64,000 nt of DNA from Toxorhynchites rutilus septentrionalis (Eukaryota; Arthropoda; Insecta; Diptera; Culicidae). The notes beneath the pieces were generated by a model. It was given only the letters and a program-made list of their open reading frames with translations. It was not told where the DNA came from and made no database searches. Positions 11,160 to 22,931 of the stretch are shown in pieces. The translations under genes and the position numbers were made by a program. Position 1 is the stretch's first letter, and every line of letters begins with the position of its first letter. The stretch is taken from positions 62,842,097-62,906,096 of the forward strand of contig NC_073746.1 of assembly GCF_029784135.1 (NCBI RefSeq), read 5' to 3'.

Positions 11160-12145
11160 GTTGGAGCTGTAGCCGTCTAATAAGACGTTCGTACCCGCAT
11201 AAATGTCGATTTGGCCGGATCAGCGAACAGAAATCTTCAGTCACCAAAGATGATAATTTCATCTGCTGGAAGCGCACGTGCAGCTATTGTTGACAGCGAT
11301 TGTACATGAACGTTCATCAATGCGGTATCTCGAATGCGATCGGGATGAAAATACACAACGCAAATATGCAGAACTCTCGCTGCTAGTTTTATCGAAACCC
11401 AAACTTGTTCGACACACGACCTGCGTTTTCAGCAATTAGCTGGGCTTTCAAACGCCGATGGACAGCTATCAGAACACCACCTCCAGATGACTTAGTACTG
11501 TTGAACTGATTTCGGTCCGTTCGGAAGACTTCGTAGTTTTGTCCACAAACTTGATTGGATAGAGTACGGTCATCAAGCCAAGTTTCCGTCAAAGCGATGA
11601 TGTCGTAGTAATCATCAGAACAAGCGAGCAAATAATCGCTGATGCAGGTGTTAATACCACCAACATTCTGGTAATAAACACACATTTCTTTCACCGACGT
11701 ATGCTAGAGGGCGACGATTAATCAGCAGGATCGAGATCGGTATCTTTTTGGTACCTGCCTTGAGCAGGTGGGTGGGAAACCCCTGGCCGCACATCGACAG
11801 CAGGACCGGAACGACTCCGACGACAGGATAGACTGTGTCGAGTGGACTAGGGGTTCCCATGGAGCTTTCTTCAGTGCATTCCGGTTCACTTAACAATCCA
11901 GCTGAATTAGCACATTGGAAGACCCCCTCACCAACTCCGAACACAGGAACGGAACGGTTGCGGTAAAAAAGTTGGGATGCTCGACTGTATTAGGTGGCTT
12001 GGGGGCTTCCATAAAGACGTTAGATGTGCGTTCCGTTACTAGATGAAATTGTGGACAGGACGAACGGCTCGAAGCATGACCCATTGCGATGGAGCTGTTA
12101 CTGGGGTTCCTTCGCCAATCCGCGGATGTTTCGCTGGTACCCAAA
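11160..12145 (-). pseudogene. LINE ORF2 endonuclease fragment
   Basis: The minus strand at 11389-11694 encodes the start of an APE-type endonuclease of a non-LTR retrotransposon: YYQNVGGINTCISDY, then DIIALTETWLDD (catalytic TE motif), then SSGGGVLIAV. After a frame break, 11170-11390 continues with VVYFHPDRIRDTALM and EIIIFGDF. 11700-12145 carries three-frame remains that may be the end of ORF1 and the linker. Reverse transcriptase and the 3' end are absent. The layout fits a Jockey/CR1-like LINE. Confidence 0.7.
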
Positions 12146-12267
12146 AATCCTTGTTGGTTTCCTGCGACTCGAATTCCCTGAAGTATATTCCTTCAGACCA
12201 GATTTATGGATCCAAAGCCGTTTCCTTCAGCTGTAAATCTACTCTGATTTTGAATGAAATAAATACG

Positions 12268-12312
12268 ATTTGATTTATTGATTTATTTGATTTATTGATT
12301 TATTGATTTAGA
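12268..12312 (+). repeat. (GATTTATT)n simple repeat
   Basis: Short words of GATTTATT and GATTTATTT are repeated about five times. It sits just beyond the 5' side of the LINE fragment, follows AATGAAATAAATAC, and might be the tail of another retroelement. Confidence 0.6.
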
Positions 12313-12429
12313 TCAGCATCTTTTCGCACAAGTTTTCGAACATCGACGGATTGCTCGGTTTGTAGACGAGATTTCACTAGCTCAGAGACATCATCCTCGG
12401 TGACACGGCGGGCAAGTGAGGATATGGAA

Positions 12430-15280
12430 GACTATCCAGAATTTTGAAATATGGTCATACACTGCATTTATTTAGATATAACATTACTATGATATAAGCT
12501 GGGATTCGTTCCGACCTCAGGCGTATTATAGAAGCCAAAGTGTTTATAGTTTGAGTGAAGAGAGAGGAAATATTGCGATTCAAGCTGCAATTCTGCCATT
12601 GTTCGATTGTTCGCAGAGATATATACATGAATCGCAAGGAAATATTACTAAGTATCTATAACAATACAACACATTTTTCGTATAATACATTTTCACAATT
12701 TGCTAAAAAATGTGTTACTATTTTACAGAAAATACATATGCGATGCAGAAAAATAATTTTTTATTAATAATTTTTATTTTAATAGTGTATTCATTCCACC
12801 TGAAAATCCATTATTGTTTTGTTGCTTCTCAAACTCGGAAAACGAAGTTCAATGTCGGAAATGTGGATGGTGGTGATGGAACGAACATATAATTGCCTGT
12901 GAGCGTGTGTACGTCAACTGGAAAAAGATCACCACAATAACTGTTAAAGTTATAACATTAAAAATAAAAATAACGCTTGCGATGCTTACTTATCTTCTCG
13001 TGCTAATCGTATTGTACTCGCAAAGGAAAGAATGAAATATAACTCACCCATTTTCAACTGATTCTATAAAACTACGACACTTTCCACACCACTAAAATAT
13101 TCTTCTGAAAAGTTGTTTCAAAAATTACGATGCATTTTAAAATGATATTCGTATTGATAAACAAGTGGATTGAATAATATTATTCCGTAGTTCTACGTCG
13201 AAAATGCGGTCGTGTCCTAGGCACAATTCATTTTATGTATCTTTTTTTACTTGAAATAAATCATATTTGAAATATATAAAAAAAAATCAAACTGTATATA
13301 ATCGAGTCTGTGATTGTCTATCTTTCAATGTGATTCAATATTTCATCTGTTGGAGATGGCTAAACTCCAATCATTTCTGTATTTGTTGTACATTCTAAGC
13401 AGTAATAAAACATTGTATTTGTATATTATTCAGCGCAATATGGATTTTTGATGCTTTGTTCTTCGGGCCACTAAAGCCAACCCACTAGGAGAAGTGTGAA
13501 GTACAAATCGGCTATTGCGAGCAGAGGGAAAAAATTATAAATAGAACTCATCGTTTCTACTCAACGCCCACGCTCCACAGAAGGAGAAAAGAACATGGTT
13601 CTCAACAGCAGCGCTTCCCGGTGATGTGCATTTCCAATCATTTTCCTTTTTCCTCGATGTTGTGGCAGACCTTATCATAGAGGGATCATCTTCATTCTTC
13701 TCCCCCTCGCTCTCTATTACTCCGCTACACATCATAGCGGTATATGTAAATACAACGGTAAAAGCATAGTCATACGCAAGTTCAAGGTTACAATGAGACG
13801 AGAGTAGAATAACTGATCACTTTGAATCTTACCTTTGGTCGAAGAGTCATGCGTAATAATCAATTGGATTGACTACTCTTGTTGATAAATGCGATGCGAT
13901 TCAAAATAAAAACACTGTCATATGTCAACGATTTGGGGTTTCTGCGTTTTGTTTGTTGTGAATTTTCACAACACTCCAGGAAAACACTTCACAACCGAAT
14001 AGAATTTTGAAGATATCTTCTGCCTTCGTTTCACTATTTTGATTTTTCACAAATTTTCAAGCTTCACGATGGTCAAAATATTTTTCAATACCAACACTCC
14101 CCTAGAAATTAAAGAAAAAAAATAACCATTTCAAACGGAACGGGTTATTTTCGCGAATCGAAACGTCAAAATGGATGACGTTTCTATGATTACACCTTTC
14201 TCATATTCCCCTTCGATAGCGAGTTTAACTTGTGGACTTTGCTGCTGACGATGACCCAACAGCAATCTCTCGCACACACTTTCAGCGGAAATTCTGCGAC
14301 CACGACGACAAAATTGGACTCAAATTTTCCTCCGATGAATGGGTGTTTTTTTTTTGCTGCCGGAAAATGCACTTCCAATCCTCAAAAGTGCGTTGAAGTT
14401 GTTTTATGTAATCGTGCGCGAAATTCCTCTGCACTCGTCTACGGGACACTACTGTTGCACTAAAGAATGATGTGTATATTTTTGTTTTCTTGTTTTTGGA
14501 AGGCTTCTTACGGACGATTCGCCAGCGGCACCCACTAATTCAATTTGCGCAATTTTTTTCCAACAGGAACATATCGCATAAATCTAAAGCACACAAGAAC
14601 GCGAACGATATTATGCCGTTCTCTTGATCACTTCACGCCACAATCCACCTGTGCTGTAAAACTATTATCGCTCTTTCGAAATCTCCCGAAAGCCAGGTTC
14701 ATCGATTCGAGGCAGAACTGTCGTAATCCAAACCAACTTTGAACACCGTTGGAATTCCTGCAAGCACTTGCACTATGGAAAATAAAGTAAACCGGAATGA
14801 ATACCACCGAACACCAAATCGCGTAGTCAAGAGTCAGCTAATCACTGAAGGGGAATAGTCCGCAAAGTACGGATCCACTGCAAGTTGCGACTTGAACTGA
14901 CCACCAGAGTGTACTAACACCAACACACAAACACTGTTCATGACAGATCGGAGCTGTTGCGCAACTGCACTGAACTGAAACACATGGCAAGACGAGGGAC
15001 CCCAAAATACGGTTTATTTTGTTTAATTGTGCACGAAAAAATGCTATAAGGATGGTACTACGTTTGAACATCAAAATGTGAAAACTTCATCGTTTATGAA
15101 AACTTATATTATGCAGATTCGAAACTAAAAAATAAAGGTTTACGTAATACAAGCTGAAACACTAATCAAAATCAAATATCAGTCGCGTCTCGAAAATTGT
15201 TCAATTTCGAGCAATCTTAGCTCAGTCAAATCTTAATCAGATTTTTGCACAAAAAATACTCCATAACAATTTTTTGCAAT
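12430..15280. other. Intergenic, no supported gene
   Basis: AT-rich to about 13500, with a solo MITE end near 13290 and a GTAGTTCTACGTC palindrome near 13190 related to the family at 20720. The 13540-15010 stretch is richer in GC with many short open frames on both strands, none recognisable. It could hold promoter or untranslated exon sequence of a gene whose coding part is elsewhere. Confidence 0.35.
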
Positions 15281-15299
15281 ATTGATAATTATAAATCAA

Positions 15300-15376
15300 T
15301 CTCATCCCATATGGGGTACCGCAGGGAAATGTTCTTGGGTCGCCTATCTTTGTTTTGTTTATAGACGACCTGGGCC
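15300..15376 (+). pseudogene. LINE reverse transcriptase fragment
   Basis: One frame reads IPYGVPQGNVLGSPIFVLFI and continues DDLGL. It matches the conserved GVPQGSVLGPLLF...YINDL block of non-LTR reverse transcriptases. Only this block survives; sequence on either side is unrelated. Confidence 0.65.
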
Positions 15377-15379
15377 TTC

Positions 15380-17880
15380 GACTTTTTTTTTAACATCGCT
15401 TATTTTTTGTCGTCATATTCCCGCATTTCAGTGGCATTTAGGCCGATTACACATTATCCGGTTTCTGCCGGACCGGTTTCAAAAAGCGCCGCTGGGTTTG
15501 GACGGATAACCGGATAACAATGTGAAAGACACTTCTCACTACACAAAACCGTACATCTCTCACAAACACATACATGCTTTTATTTATATAGTGGATTGAC
15601 AGGTAAACATTGCTGCAAATATTCCGGTTACATACAGCTGACTGCAGACGGAAAATCTTAAAATCAGCGTTCTCATATGTATGTCCCTTGGTGAGCACAT
15701 AGGGACGAATGTTGAAGTGGCACACCAGGAGCATGGTCAAAGTGAGACCAGGCCTCACGGACATTACGCATATCCTGCATCATATCGGCGTTCATATCGT
15801 ACCTATCGTAAATACTTCCGCCCCACTTCAGAATAATTTTACAAAAACTAACTTTAACCTAGTTGTGGTTTACTCATTCATACGTATAATTATTTTGTTT
15901 CCAAGCTTCCACAAATAACATGATTCATTTCATACGTTGCCACATATTTTTTCAACAGTCTCAGAAACACGGTTAGATAAAAGTGCAATTTGATGAACCA
16001 ATAATAATAACATTCCGTAACAAGCCAGCGGCACTATTTATTTATATACATAATGTGTTCACTTTCTGTAATTATCTTCGAATTTGCCTACAAGAGCATG
16101 TATGTACATCCATTCACCGAGAGTGGTTTTTATTTCACTATTACAGTTAAAAAAAATTATAGGAGGTTGTGTCCAAGATACGACCGCATTGTGACGTAGA
16201 ACTTGTAAGGTGCATGCTGGGCTTAACAATAATAGATTCGTTTCTCTCACATTTGAACTACTGGTAACACTGTCATGCAATGGTGGTACGACAGACGTCA
16301 AGTTTGACAGTACGGCACAGCGGATGTGGGTACGTCAGCGCTGGCGGTCATCTTTCTCCGCAGACTCTTGACGAGGTAAGAAGTGTTTCGTAAGCTAGTC
16401 GATATCCGTGTCGATTGATTCTCAAGCAATGGCGTGAGCTGGCTTCGTACCGTTTGGCCCTGCGGACCGTAGATATTTACAGAACTACGCTGTTATTTTT
16501 CATAAGTCGCTTGCTTTTACCTTCGGATATTATTCTATAATGCTGTGAAATTTTAGAAACAACTGCTTAGTAGAATAATCTCTGGAACGGTTTTTTCATT
16601 GTAGAATCAGTTGACGATAATTGATTGATGATTCATTCTTGCCCTCGCAAAACAATACACTAGCTGATCGTATTTATTTCATGGCAATGCATTGGAAATT
16701 TACCTCGAACGCTATTCCGGTGGGCTTTTTCGCAATTTACATAGACTCGGCTACAGTTGATTATATACATGTTGTACCAGCACCATTATTCTGCATAAAT
16801 ATATCTTTGGCACCGCATGGAAACAACAACAACTTTTCAACAATGATAACCGTTGCAAGTATCAAATATCATGCTACATGTTATTTAGTATTGCCTCAAA
16901 GAAATCGCACCTCTAGGCATCGTTCGTGAAACGTAAACCAAGCGCCAAACAAGCGTTCGCCATAGCATGCATACAGAGCCATACATTGGTGGCTTGAAAC
17001 TACCAGAAATATAAACACTTCTCATCATTTTGCGCTATTCTCAAAAGAAACGCATCTGTTAATATTACTGGCCTTGAGAAAAGTTGCATTACTTTTTCAT
17101 GATTGAGAGAAGCGCAGCTGTCACCCTTAGTGGAGGAAGTTTTGTTACTGGCAAGCGAAACCTAATCACATACAAAATTCCAGAACGACATTTACTTTCT
17201 TGGTGACTAAACAAGGGAAATAAACTCTTTTCGTTAATAACAACTTCGAAAATAGTAGCAATGCTTCATTATGATCAATATTAACGCGTAATCCACGTAA
17301 AACACACGATACGAAAAACGCGAAAAACGAACAGAAAAAATCACACGACGATATCCAAGTTGGATTACCACTGGTGGGGTCCAATCTAAGATCGAAGCGC
17401 AGCGAAAGCAAAGTGAACTGGATTGCTCAAAAGTCCGATGCCAAATGGAAGTTAGCCTCAGCGAGATCCACTATTTATACTGTAGGCAAGTATTCCCCTT
17501 CATTATTCTACTTTTCCTTTGTTCACGGAGACTTTAAATCCTACGATTTCCCCTCCGTTGGTCGTCGATAAGTTGCTCGTTATTGACAGCTCTGTTCGGG
17601 AAAGTACACAAATGGACAGAACAAATGTAGGGGAAAATAGAAACGCTTAAAGTTTACATGAATTTTAACTATTTACAAACCAGGAGATTCTAATATATAA
17701 CATATCAAACAAATCTTACGGTATTTCCTATTCGTTTAGTATGTAAATCGTCAAAATCCATTCACGGCAAAAATAGTTATTAACGTTAACTTTATTTCAT
17801 AAAAACGTGACCTGTTTTCTGATTTGGCACCCTTAATGAAAGACGTAGTTCTACGTCAAAAGACGATTAAAATAACATTA
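15380..17880. other. Intergenic, no supported gene
   Basis: No recognisable protein. GACGAG|GTAAGAAGTG at about 16369-16384 would be a strong splice donor after a GC-rich segment, so a non-coding first exon is conceivable at 16300-16376. A GACGTAGTTCTACGTC palindrome at 17842 belongs to the same family as the ends of the large satellite block. Confidence 0.3.
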
Positions 17881-17899
17881 TAATTCGTTCAAACACTAT

Positions 17900-18425
17900 T
17901 CCATTGCTGCTTCCGCAGATCCTCGTCCAAGAACGCGCTCAACATATGCCGCAATTCCTCGCGCTCAACATATGCCTCCTGGGGCAGGGGCAGCTTCTCG
18001 AGCCCATTTCGCATCACAACTATCAATACGCGGATCCGGGGCAAAGAATGACCGAATCAGATAAGCTGGAATTTCGTTCTGACAGAACCAATGCTTTGGC
18101 ATCGGGCATGGGAACATTTTGAGGCACTGGTCTCGTCGTTGATCGCGTCCCGGGTCAGGTCAAACTGGAATACACAGAAATTCAGGAATAATTTCAAATA
18201 AGGGATGTTGCCTGTGAACAAAAAAATAGAGGTTAATTAAATAACTCGATCTGCTTGTCGAAAGACACAACTCACCGTTAATAACACAGTCCGTGGCAAT
18301 ATGCTCAATGATGACATCGTGCACCTGTGACCATTGCTTCTCTTTGAACAGAAACTTGTATCACAGAATTTGTTCCACAGCACTGGTAGTTGCTGAAGAA
18401 GTGAAATAAAAATTTCAGCATCCAT
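17900..18425 (-). pseudogene. Possible MADF-domain gene remnant
   Basis: From ATG at 18425 the minus strand reads ISLLQQLPVLWNKFCD. After a one-base frame change it reads KFLFKEKQWSQVHDVIIEHI, together resembling the start of a MADF (Adf-1-type DNA-binding) domain. A consensus donor (AACG|GTGAGTT, exon end 18276) and a polypyrimidine/CAG acceptor near 18210 suggest an ancestral intron. Downstream frames contain stops, and a short repeat (GCATATGTTGAGCGCG) occurs twice. The homology is tentative; it could be a decayed gene or a transposon-derived exon. Confidence 0.35.
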
Positions 18426-18753
18426 ATCACTTGCAAATTATCAACTGGTTTCAAAATCAATAAACAATCGTCAATAGCGCACACATACTATCACATGGGA
18501 CGAAAAATTGCCTGAATTGTACTAATACTAACAGACATGGCAAACAACTGTCAATTCGTGTTGATGGCATGGAGCTTCGTGCTCCGCTTTTGGGAAATGA
18601 TAGTGATAATGGATTTCAGGTGCAGTAAACTCATATACAAAATAAGAATTATGAATGAAAATAAACTTTTTCTTAACAAATATGTTATTTATGTGATGAA
18701 GTAAACGTTCTTTTGCAAGTAGGGAAAAACTCCTGAACAAGAATTGTGTTTAA

Positions 18754-18920
18754 CCCTCCTGTACTCGCGTGAAAAATCATAACACGTATACTCGCGCACG
18801 GTGTCACAGACCGGAAATTGAACTTCTCTGTAATGTTGCCATTGTTTATTTTTCAGGCTTTATTGGCATTTTTTTTGAAGAAGAGGGTATGATTGAATGA
18901 AAAAACTCCAAAAAATATGT
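18754..18920 (+). mobile_element. piggyBac-like MITE fragment
   Basis: A TTAA at 18750-18753 is followed by CCCTCCTGTACTCGCG, the arrangement of piggyBac-class ends (TTAA target, CCC start). The segment GATTGAATGAAAAAACTCCA near 18890 recurs, inverted, immediately to the right of the BEL insertion at 30930-30955, as does the CTCGCGCACGGYGTCACAGA-type sequence. The right end is not identified here, so this copy appears truncated. Confidence 0.5.
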
Positions 18921-19555
18921 TTTCTTCGTGTTCATTATGTTTTAATAGTCATTAATTCAGCCTTCTCAAAATAGAGTAATGTTTGATACTCCAACACAAA
19001 TAACGAAATTCGAATTTTTCACTGTTATTAATTAAAAGTAAGCGACTGAATATAATTCATGGAAGTATGAAGAGCTATAAAATAACATAAAAACGTATTA
19101 ATTGATTGTGGTTCCATTGGAGTAAGAATCAGAACATAGCATAACTGCATGCTCGAAACAAACATATTTTTTACATTTCATGCAGTTGTTGCGTGTTTTT
19201 CGAGTCTTTTATCGAAGAGAAGAATGTATAATGACCTTCTACATAATTACCAGATGATAAAGGTTCTGGAATATAAAGTTTACATATTTCTAATATTCTT
19301 TGTCTCTGTTTTTTTGGTAAACTGAGAATTAATGCCTTTTTTTAGATGGGAAATAAAAAGATGATATAAAAGGATTTCTAGAAACTTCCTTTTCTTTTTC
19401 TTATTTTCTTGTCGATATTGTCCATTATAAAAAAAATCCCCGAAACTGTAACTGTTAAAAACTACATTAAGCTACCGATTAGTTTATAGTTTACTGTTTA
19501 ATATTCTTCCACAAGTGAAATTCTTTCACAAGTGTGTATATGTATGACCATATCT

Positions 19556-19763
19556 CTTCTTCTTCTTCAATGGCACTAACGTTCCTAGAGGAACTTCGCC
19601 GTCTCAACGTAGTATTACTTGCGTCATTTTTATTTGTACTTAGTTGAGATTTCTATGCCAAATAACACGCCTTGAAAGCATTCTGAGTGGCAAGCTCTAG
19701 AATACGCGTGATCACAGTGCAAGTCGGATAATGTGAGACACTAACCACTCGGCCACGGGTACA
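19556..19763 (-). mobile_element. Second Feilai-like SINE, internally deleted
   Basis: Same family and orientation as the copy at 5826. The 3' body (GGCACTAACGTTCCTAGAGG on the plus strand) and the first ~25 bases of the tRNA-like head (GTGTACCCGTGGCCGAGTGG on the minus strand) are present. The stretch containing the B box has been deleted, so it lacks a complete pol III promoter. No clear target duplication was found. Confidence 0.75.
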
Positions 19764-19989
19764 CATAACTTGTATGCAGGCTTCGAAAATGGTGTGCGAT
19801 GTTTGGTACAGCTCGGATATTCAATCAACAGTCTTCGTTTCTCTCTTTGTTCAATCATTCAGTGTAACACAAGTGATTACTGTCATTCATACAAGTATCA
19901 GAATGATCCACTCATGTTTGGTTATATGTTCGTGAGAGGTTACACACATGACACATTGTGTATCATTCGATATTGATCGATACTCAAAC

Positions 19990-20700
19990 ACTGCTTAGGC
20001 TGCATACACATTTCTAAACGGTTGATTGTAGCCTGTAAAGTTTAATACTTTCGTTTGTTTTGGTCATAGTTTCTGCTACTCTCTGCGCTATCAGGGTTCC
20101 TGTGTGTGGGTGTGGATTTGGTTCCTGCTCTGGCGTTTACCATGGCTTCCGTAATGGATATGTACGCTAGATAGATGAAACACAAGATCCATGTAATAAA
20201 TATATTTTAGAGAAAATAAATTTATTTCATGTAATGGAAATATGGAAATATAAGTGCTTATTCGTCCAATCGAGGGATAATAGATTCACTACCTCTTTCA
20301 CAAGAAATTCAAATTGCTTGCAATTCGTCACTCACACTGTGAAAATTAAAGATAAATTGTTTTATTGACACATATAATACCATTAATATCGGTTCTTCAA
20401 GACCAAAAACGACGCTTACTATTGCTCTTCCATTTTTCATTTGCTTTTATGCGCTGTCGACACCTCAAAGCAGAGAGGGGGAAACGATTGAATTAACCGC
20501 CATTCAGCCGCTTCTATAAAACCATGCATGCATGTATTTCTGTGTTTTTCTGTTAAGTATCCGAAAATTAAGTACGGTTGCGCGCGAACAAATTTTTTCC
20601 ATCGTTTTTTTTCATTTTAATACAGCTTTAGTAAATGAATAATAACCATCAAGTATTTCATATACATTCCAGACCTTTGGCTCAAGTTACAAATTAAAAC
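19990..20700. other. Intergenic, no supported gene
   Basis: AT-rich sequence with no convincing coding frame, RNA gene or repeat end. Confidence 0.4.
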
Positions 20701-20719
20701 AAAAAAATGGATGGGTTAT

Positions 20720-21285
20720 ATCTATGATATAAACGCAAGGTTGACGTGGGGCTACCGTTGATTACTAAATTTGTTTGTATTAATTAAACTATTGATTGAA
20801 TGAAACCATTTTAAAAATCAATAGAATTCAACAGATTTGCTAAAGAATTTTAACAAACGCTATGTAATGTAAAACACCTTGGTTTTGATGGCTGTGCTAG
20901 GGAACACATTTCGGTGGGAACAAAAGTTCCTCCAACTTGCACGTATTTGAAAAGCCAATTTCCCCAGACACCTTGGTTTTGATGCCTGTGTTGGGGAAAC
21001 CGTAAATCGGGCAAAAAAAAACGGGGCAGTTAGGGTGCTTAGATAGCGCTTGACATTTCACAGTCATTCAATTGGTTATCTCAGGAGAAAAAAGTATTTT
21101 ATTAATTGTAATAGATGCGTAGAAATATTTCCTATCAATTGATGCAAGCATCTTTTCGATCTATTTAGAAATGTTCGAGTTATAAACATTCAAAATCTTT
21201 CATTTTTTCCTGCATATTCTGTTTTTAGGTTTTCACTTTATCCCCCATATATTCCAATTAGACGTAGTCCCACGTCAAAATATAT
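20720..21285. mobile_element. TIR element of the TGACGTAGGACTACGTC family
   Basis: The left end GGGTTATATCTATGATATAA then GTTGACGTGGGGCTACCGTT is nearly the same as the left flank of the satellite block (36930-36980). The right end is GACGTAGTCCCACGTCAAAA, inverted relative to the left. The interior carries two copies of CACCTTGGTTTTGATG(G/C)CTG, at 20875 and 20969. No protein is encoded. Confidence 0.55.
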
Positions 21286-21309
21286 TAGTGCTTCGAAGCT
21301 TTTGCTACC

Positions 21310-21430
21310 GATGGGACCGACGTGAACCAGACGGAAAATTCAGTATCAGTCCTAGGGATACAGTGACCGACGAGGACCACGTGGAAGGCTCAGTGTTGAT
21401 CCCCAAAGGCCAAAGCGGGACTCAACGTGT
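21310..21430 (+). repeat. Diverged ~50-bp direct dimer
   Basis: GACCGACGTGAACCAGACGG...TCAGTATCAGTCC is followed by GACCGACGAGGACCACGTGG...TCAGTGTTGATCC, two imperfect copies about 50 bp apart. It lies just outside the right end of the preceding TIR element. Function unknown. Confidence 0.45.
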
Positions 21431-21901
21431 TAAGCGCGCCTTCTAATCACCAATTTGAAAGTTCTAAAATATACACCTATAGGAATAGACGACATTTGCT
21501 CTCACTCATCACGTACTCACTTTTCAGCATCAATTATGTATTTCATTTCATGACGTTGGGATTATATAAATGAAACATCAGTCGATACGCTCATGCAGGG
21601 TGAGCCAAAGTAACATTTTTGTCGAATCGCATTTTTAAATAGAGAATAAAATTGGCGTCGCTCTGTCTTCGTAAGCCACCGGTGTTCGTGGTTTGATCCG
21701 TGAATGCAATGAATTTTATACATTGAGTGTAAGATCGATATCTCTTGTTGTAATATTTTAATATCAAAATAAAGTCAACAAATGCAATGGAAAAAAAACT
21801 CTAAAGCAAAACTATGAAATAATTCAACACTCAGAACCAGGAACGAGATCAGAGCCCCATTTCCGAAGCATAGCAAACGAGACATAATTTGAGACATTAT
21901 C

Positions 21902-21907
21902 TTTATT
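21902..21907 (-). terminator. Candidate eth poly(A) signal
   Basis: TTTATT on the plus strand gives AATAAA on the minus strand, about 130 bp past the eth stop codon. It is the first canonical hexamer seen downstream. Confidence 0.5.
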
Positions 21908-22036
21908 TAACGTCTTTTAAATGGAATAAAAATATAAGTTTGTTGATTCATTATTTATATTAAAACACCATACACAATAATAGTATATCTTGATCATCTT
22001 CTATGTTCTATTGTTTGCGATTTCCTTCATCACTGA

Positions 22037-22627
22037 TCACTGTTGATATTCTATTTTTTCCTTGTTGTCTCCATCGGTGCGATAAATATAGGCCTTGTTG
22101 GAAAGAACAGGATCGCTACTTTCAATTGGTACATATTGAACGATTTCTTCTTTATTGTCCGTCAACAACTGTTTCAACTGTTGAACTTCCTTGTCACGCG
22201 CCAATGCACTAAGTTTACCCATCAGTTCCGGATCCTCTTCCAATGCTTTGTCCAACACGTCCCAGGAAATGAATTTTAGATCCGATCCACAGAACAGATC
22301 GTCGGAGAGAATGTCGATAATTCTGTGCAGATCAAGGGGCCGTACTTTACTGTAGACTTTAATACTGCCCAGTGGTTCATCGTTACTGGATTGTGGACGC
22401 TTTGCTAATCGTTCTAACCAGTTATCGCCTTGTGAAGGGTAATGTTCTGCTATGAAACTAGCGCGTCTGCCGATTCTTGGCACGCTTTTTGACTGCTTCA
22501 AGAAGAAATTTTCCAAACTTCCTCGACGTCCAATGCGAGGAACGCTTTTTGAAAGTTTTATGAAAAATCCTGGGCTTTCGCCAGCCACCACAGCACAAAC
22601 GATCACGAGCAAAAGAAAGAATTTCAT
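22037..22627 (-). CDS. eth: Ecdysis-triggering hormone precursor (ETH)
   Basis: Encodes a 196-residue secreted prohormone. In insects ETH is released by Inka cells of the tracheal epitrachea and acts on a G-protein-coupled receptor to start the ecdysis behaviour sequence. Residues 1-15 form a hydrophobic signal peptide. Cleavage after VVA would give ETH1, GESPGFFIKLSKSVPRI (residues 16-32), then Gly-Arg-Arg for amidation and processing. ETH2, GSLENFFLKQSKSVPRI (36-52), also ends in Gly-Arg-Arg. Both share the C-terminal KSVPRI-amide core needed for receptor binding. Residues 56-196 are an acidic, helical spacer without other peptide repeats. The reading frame remains open for 42 codons upstream, but this ATG directly precedes the signal peptide and lies downstream of the TATA/initiator. 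The coding region is uninterrupted. Confidence 0.95.
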   Translation of the reverse strand: MKFFLLLVIVCAVVAGESPGFFIKLSKSVPRIGRRGSLENFFLKQSKSVPRIGRRASFIAEHYPSQGDNWLERLAKRPQSSNDEPLGSIKVYSKVRPLDLHRIIDILSDDLFCGSDLKFISWDVLDKALEEDPELMGKLSALARDKEVQQLKQLLTDNKEEIVQYVPIESSDPVLSNKAYIYRTDGDNKEKIEYQQ

Positions 22628-22683
22628 GGTAAAATTTTGATAAACTCCTAGTTGATGTAGTCCTCTACCAACAGTTGTACTGT

Positions 22684-22718
22684 ACTGATAGGTAGAGGAA
22701 CGACTTGGTACATTTATA
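22684..22718 (-). promoter_or_regulatory. eth core promoter (TATA box plus initiator)
   Basis: On the minus strand TATAAAT (22718-22712) is followed by the arthropod initiator TCAGT (22688-22684). The predicted +1 adenine at 22686 lies 32 bp from the first T of the TATA box. This gives a 5' UTR of about 59 bases before the ATG at 22627, and supports that ATG over the upstream one at 22753. Confidence 0.75.
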
Positions 22719-22924
22719 GGGAAAATCGAAACGTTATCGTTTTCCACCCGCATCAGATTTTGAATATGATAAACGTTTTGAATTAGTATGCATGTGATAC
22801 TTTCTTTTTGAATGGATCAAGAGGTAAGGACTTTTCACGACTCGTTGTTTCATGGGGGTATTTGCGTAATAGCAATTTGTATTTAATTGAAAAAACCTGC
22901 ATTTTTGGAAGCATAAATGTTTGA

Positions 22925-22931
22925 TGAGTCA
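22925..22931. promoter_or_regulatory. TGAGTCA (bZIP/ATF4-type) site upstream of eth
   Basis: TGAGTCA lies about 240 bp upstream of the predicted eth start, followed by a second half-site-like GTGTCATTGTCAT. In Drosophila, eth expression depends on the bZIP factor Cryptocephal (ATF4), which recognises sites of this kind. A 7-bp match can arise by chance. Confidence 0.35.

Noticed and set aside
13535..14463. Short open frames in the GC-richer 13.5-14.5 kb stretch as genes
   Set aside because: They are short, overlap on both strands, have low-complexity composition and no recognisable motif.
22628..22753. Upstream ATG at 22753 as the eth start
   Set aside because: It would place 42 non-hydrophobic residues before the signal peptide and lies upstream of the TATA/initiator pair.
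22814..22830. An ecdysone response element upstream of eth
   Set aside because: The half sites (GGATCA, AGGTAA) are poor matches with unsuitable spacing; ecdysone control of eth is known elsewhere but this site is not convincing.
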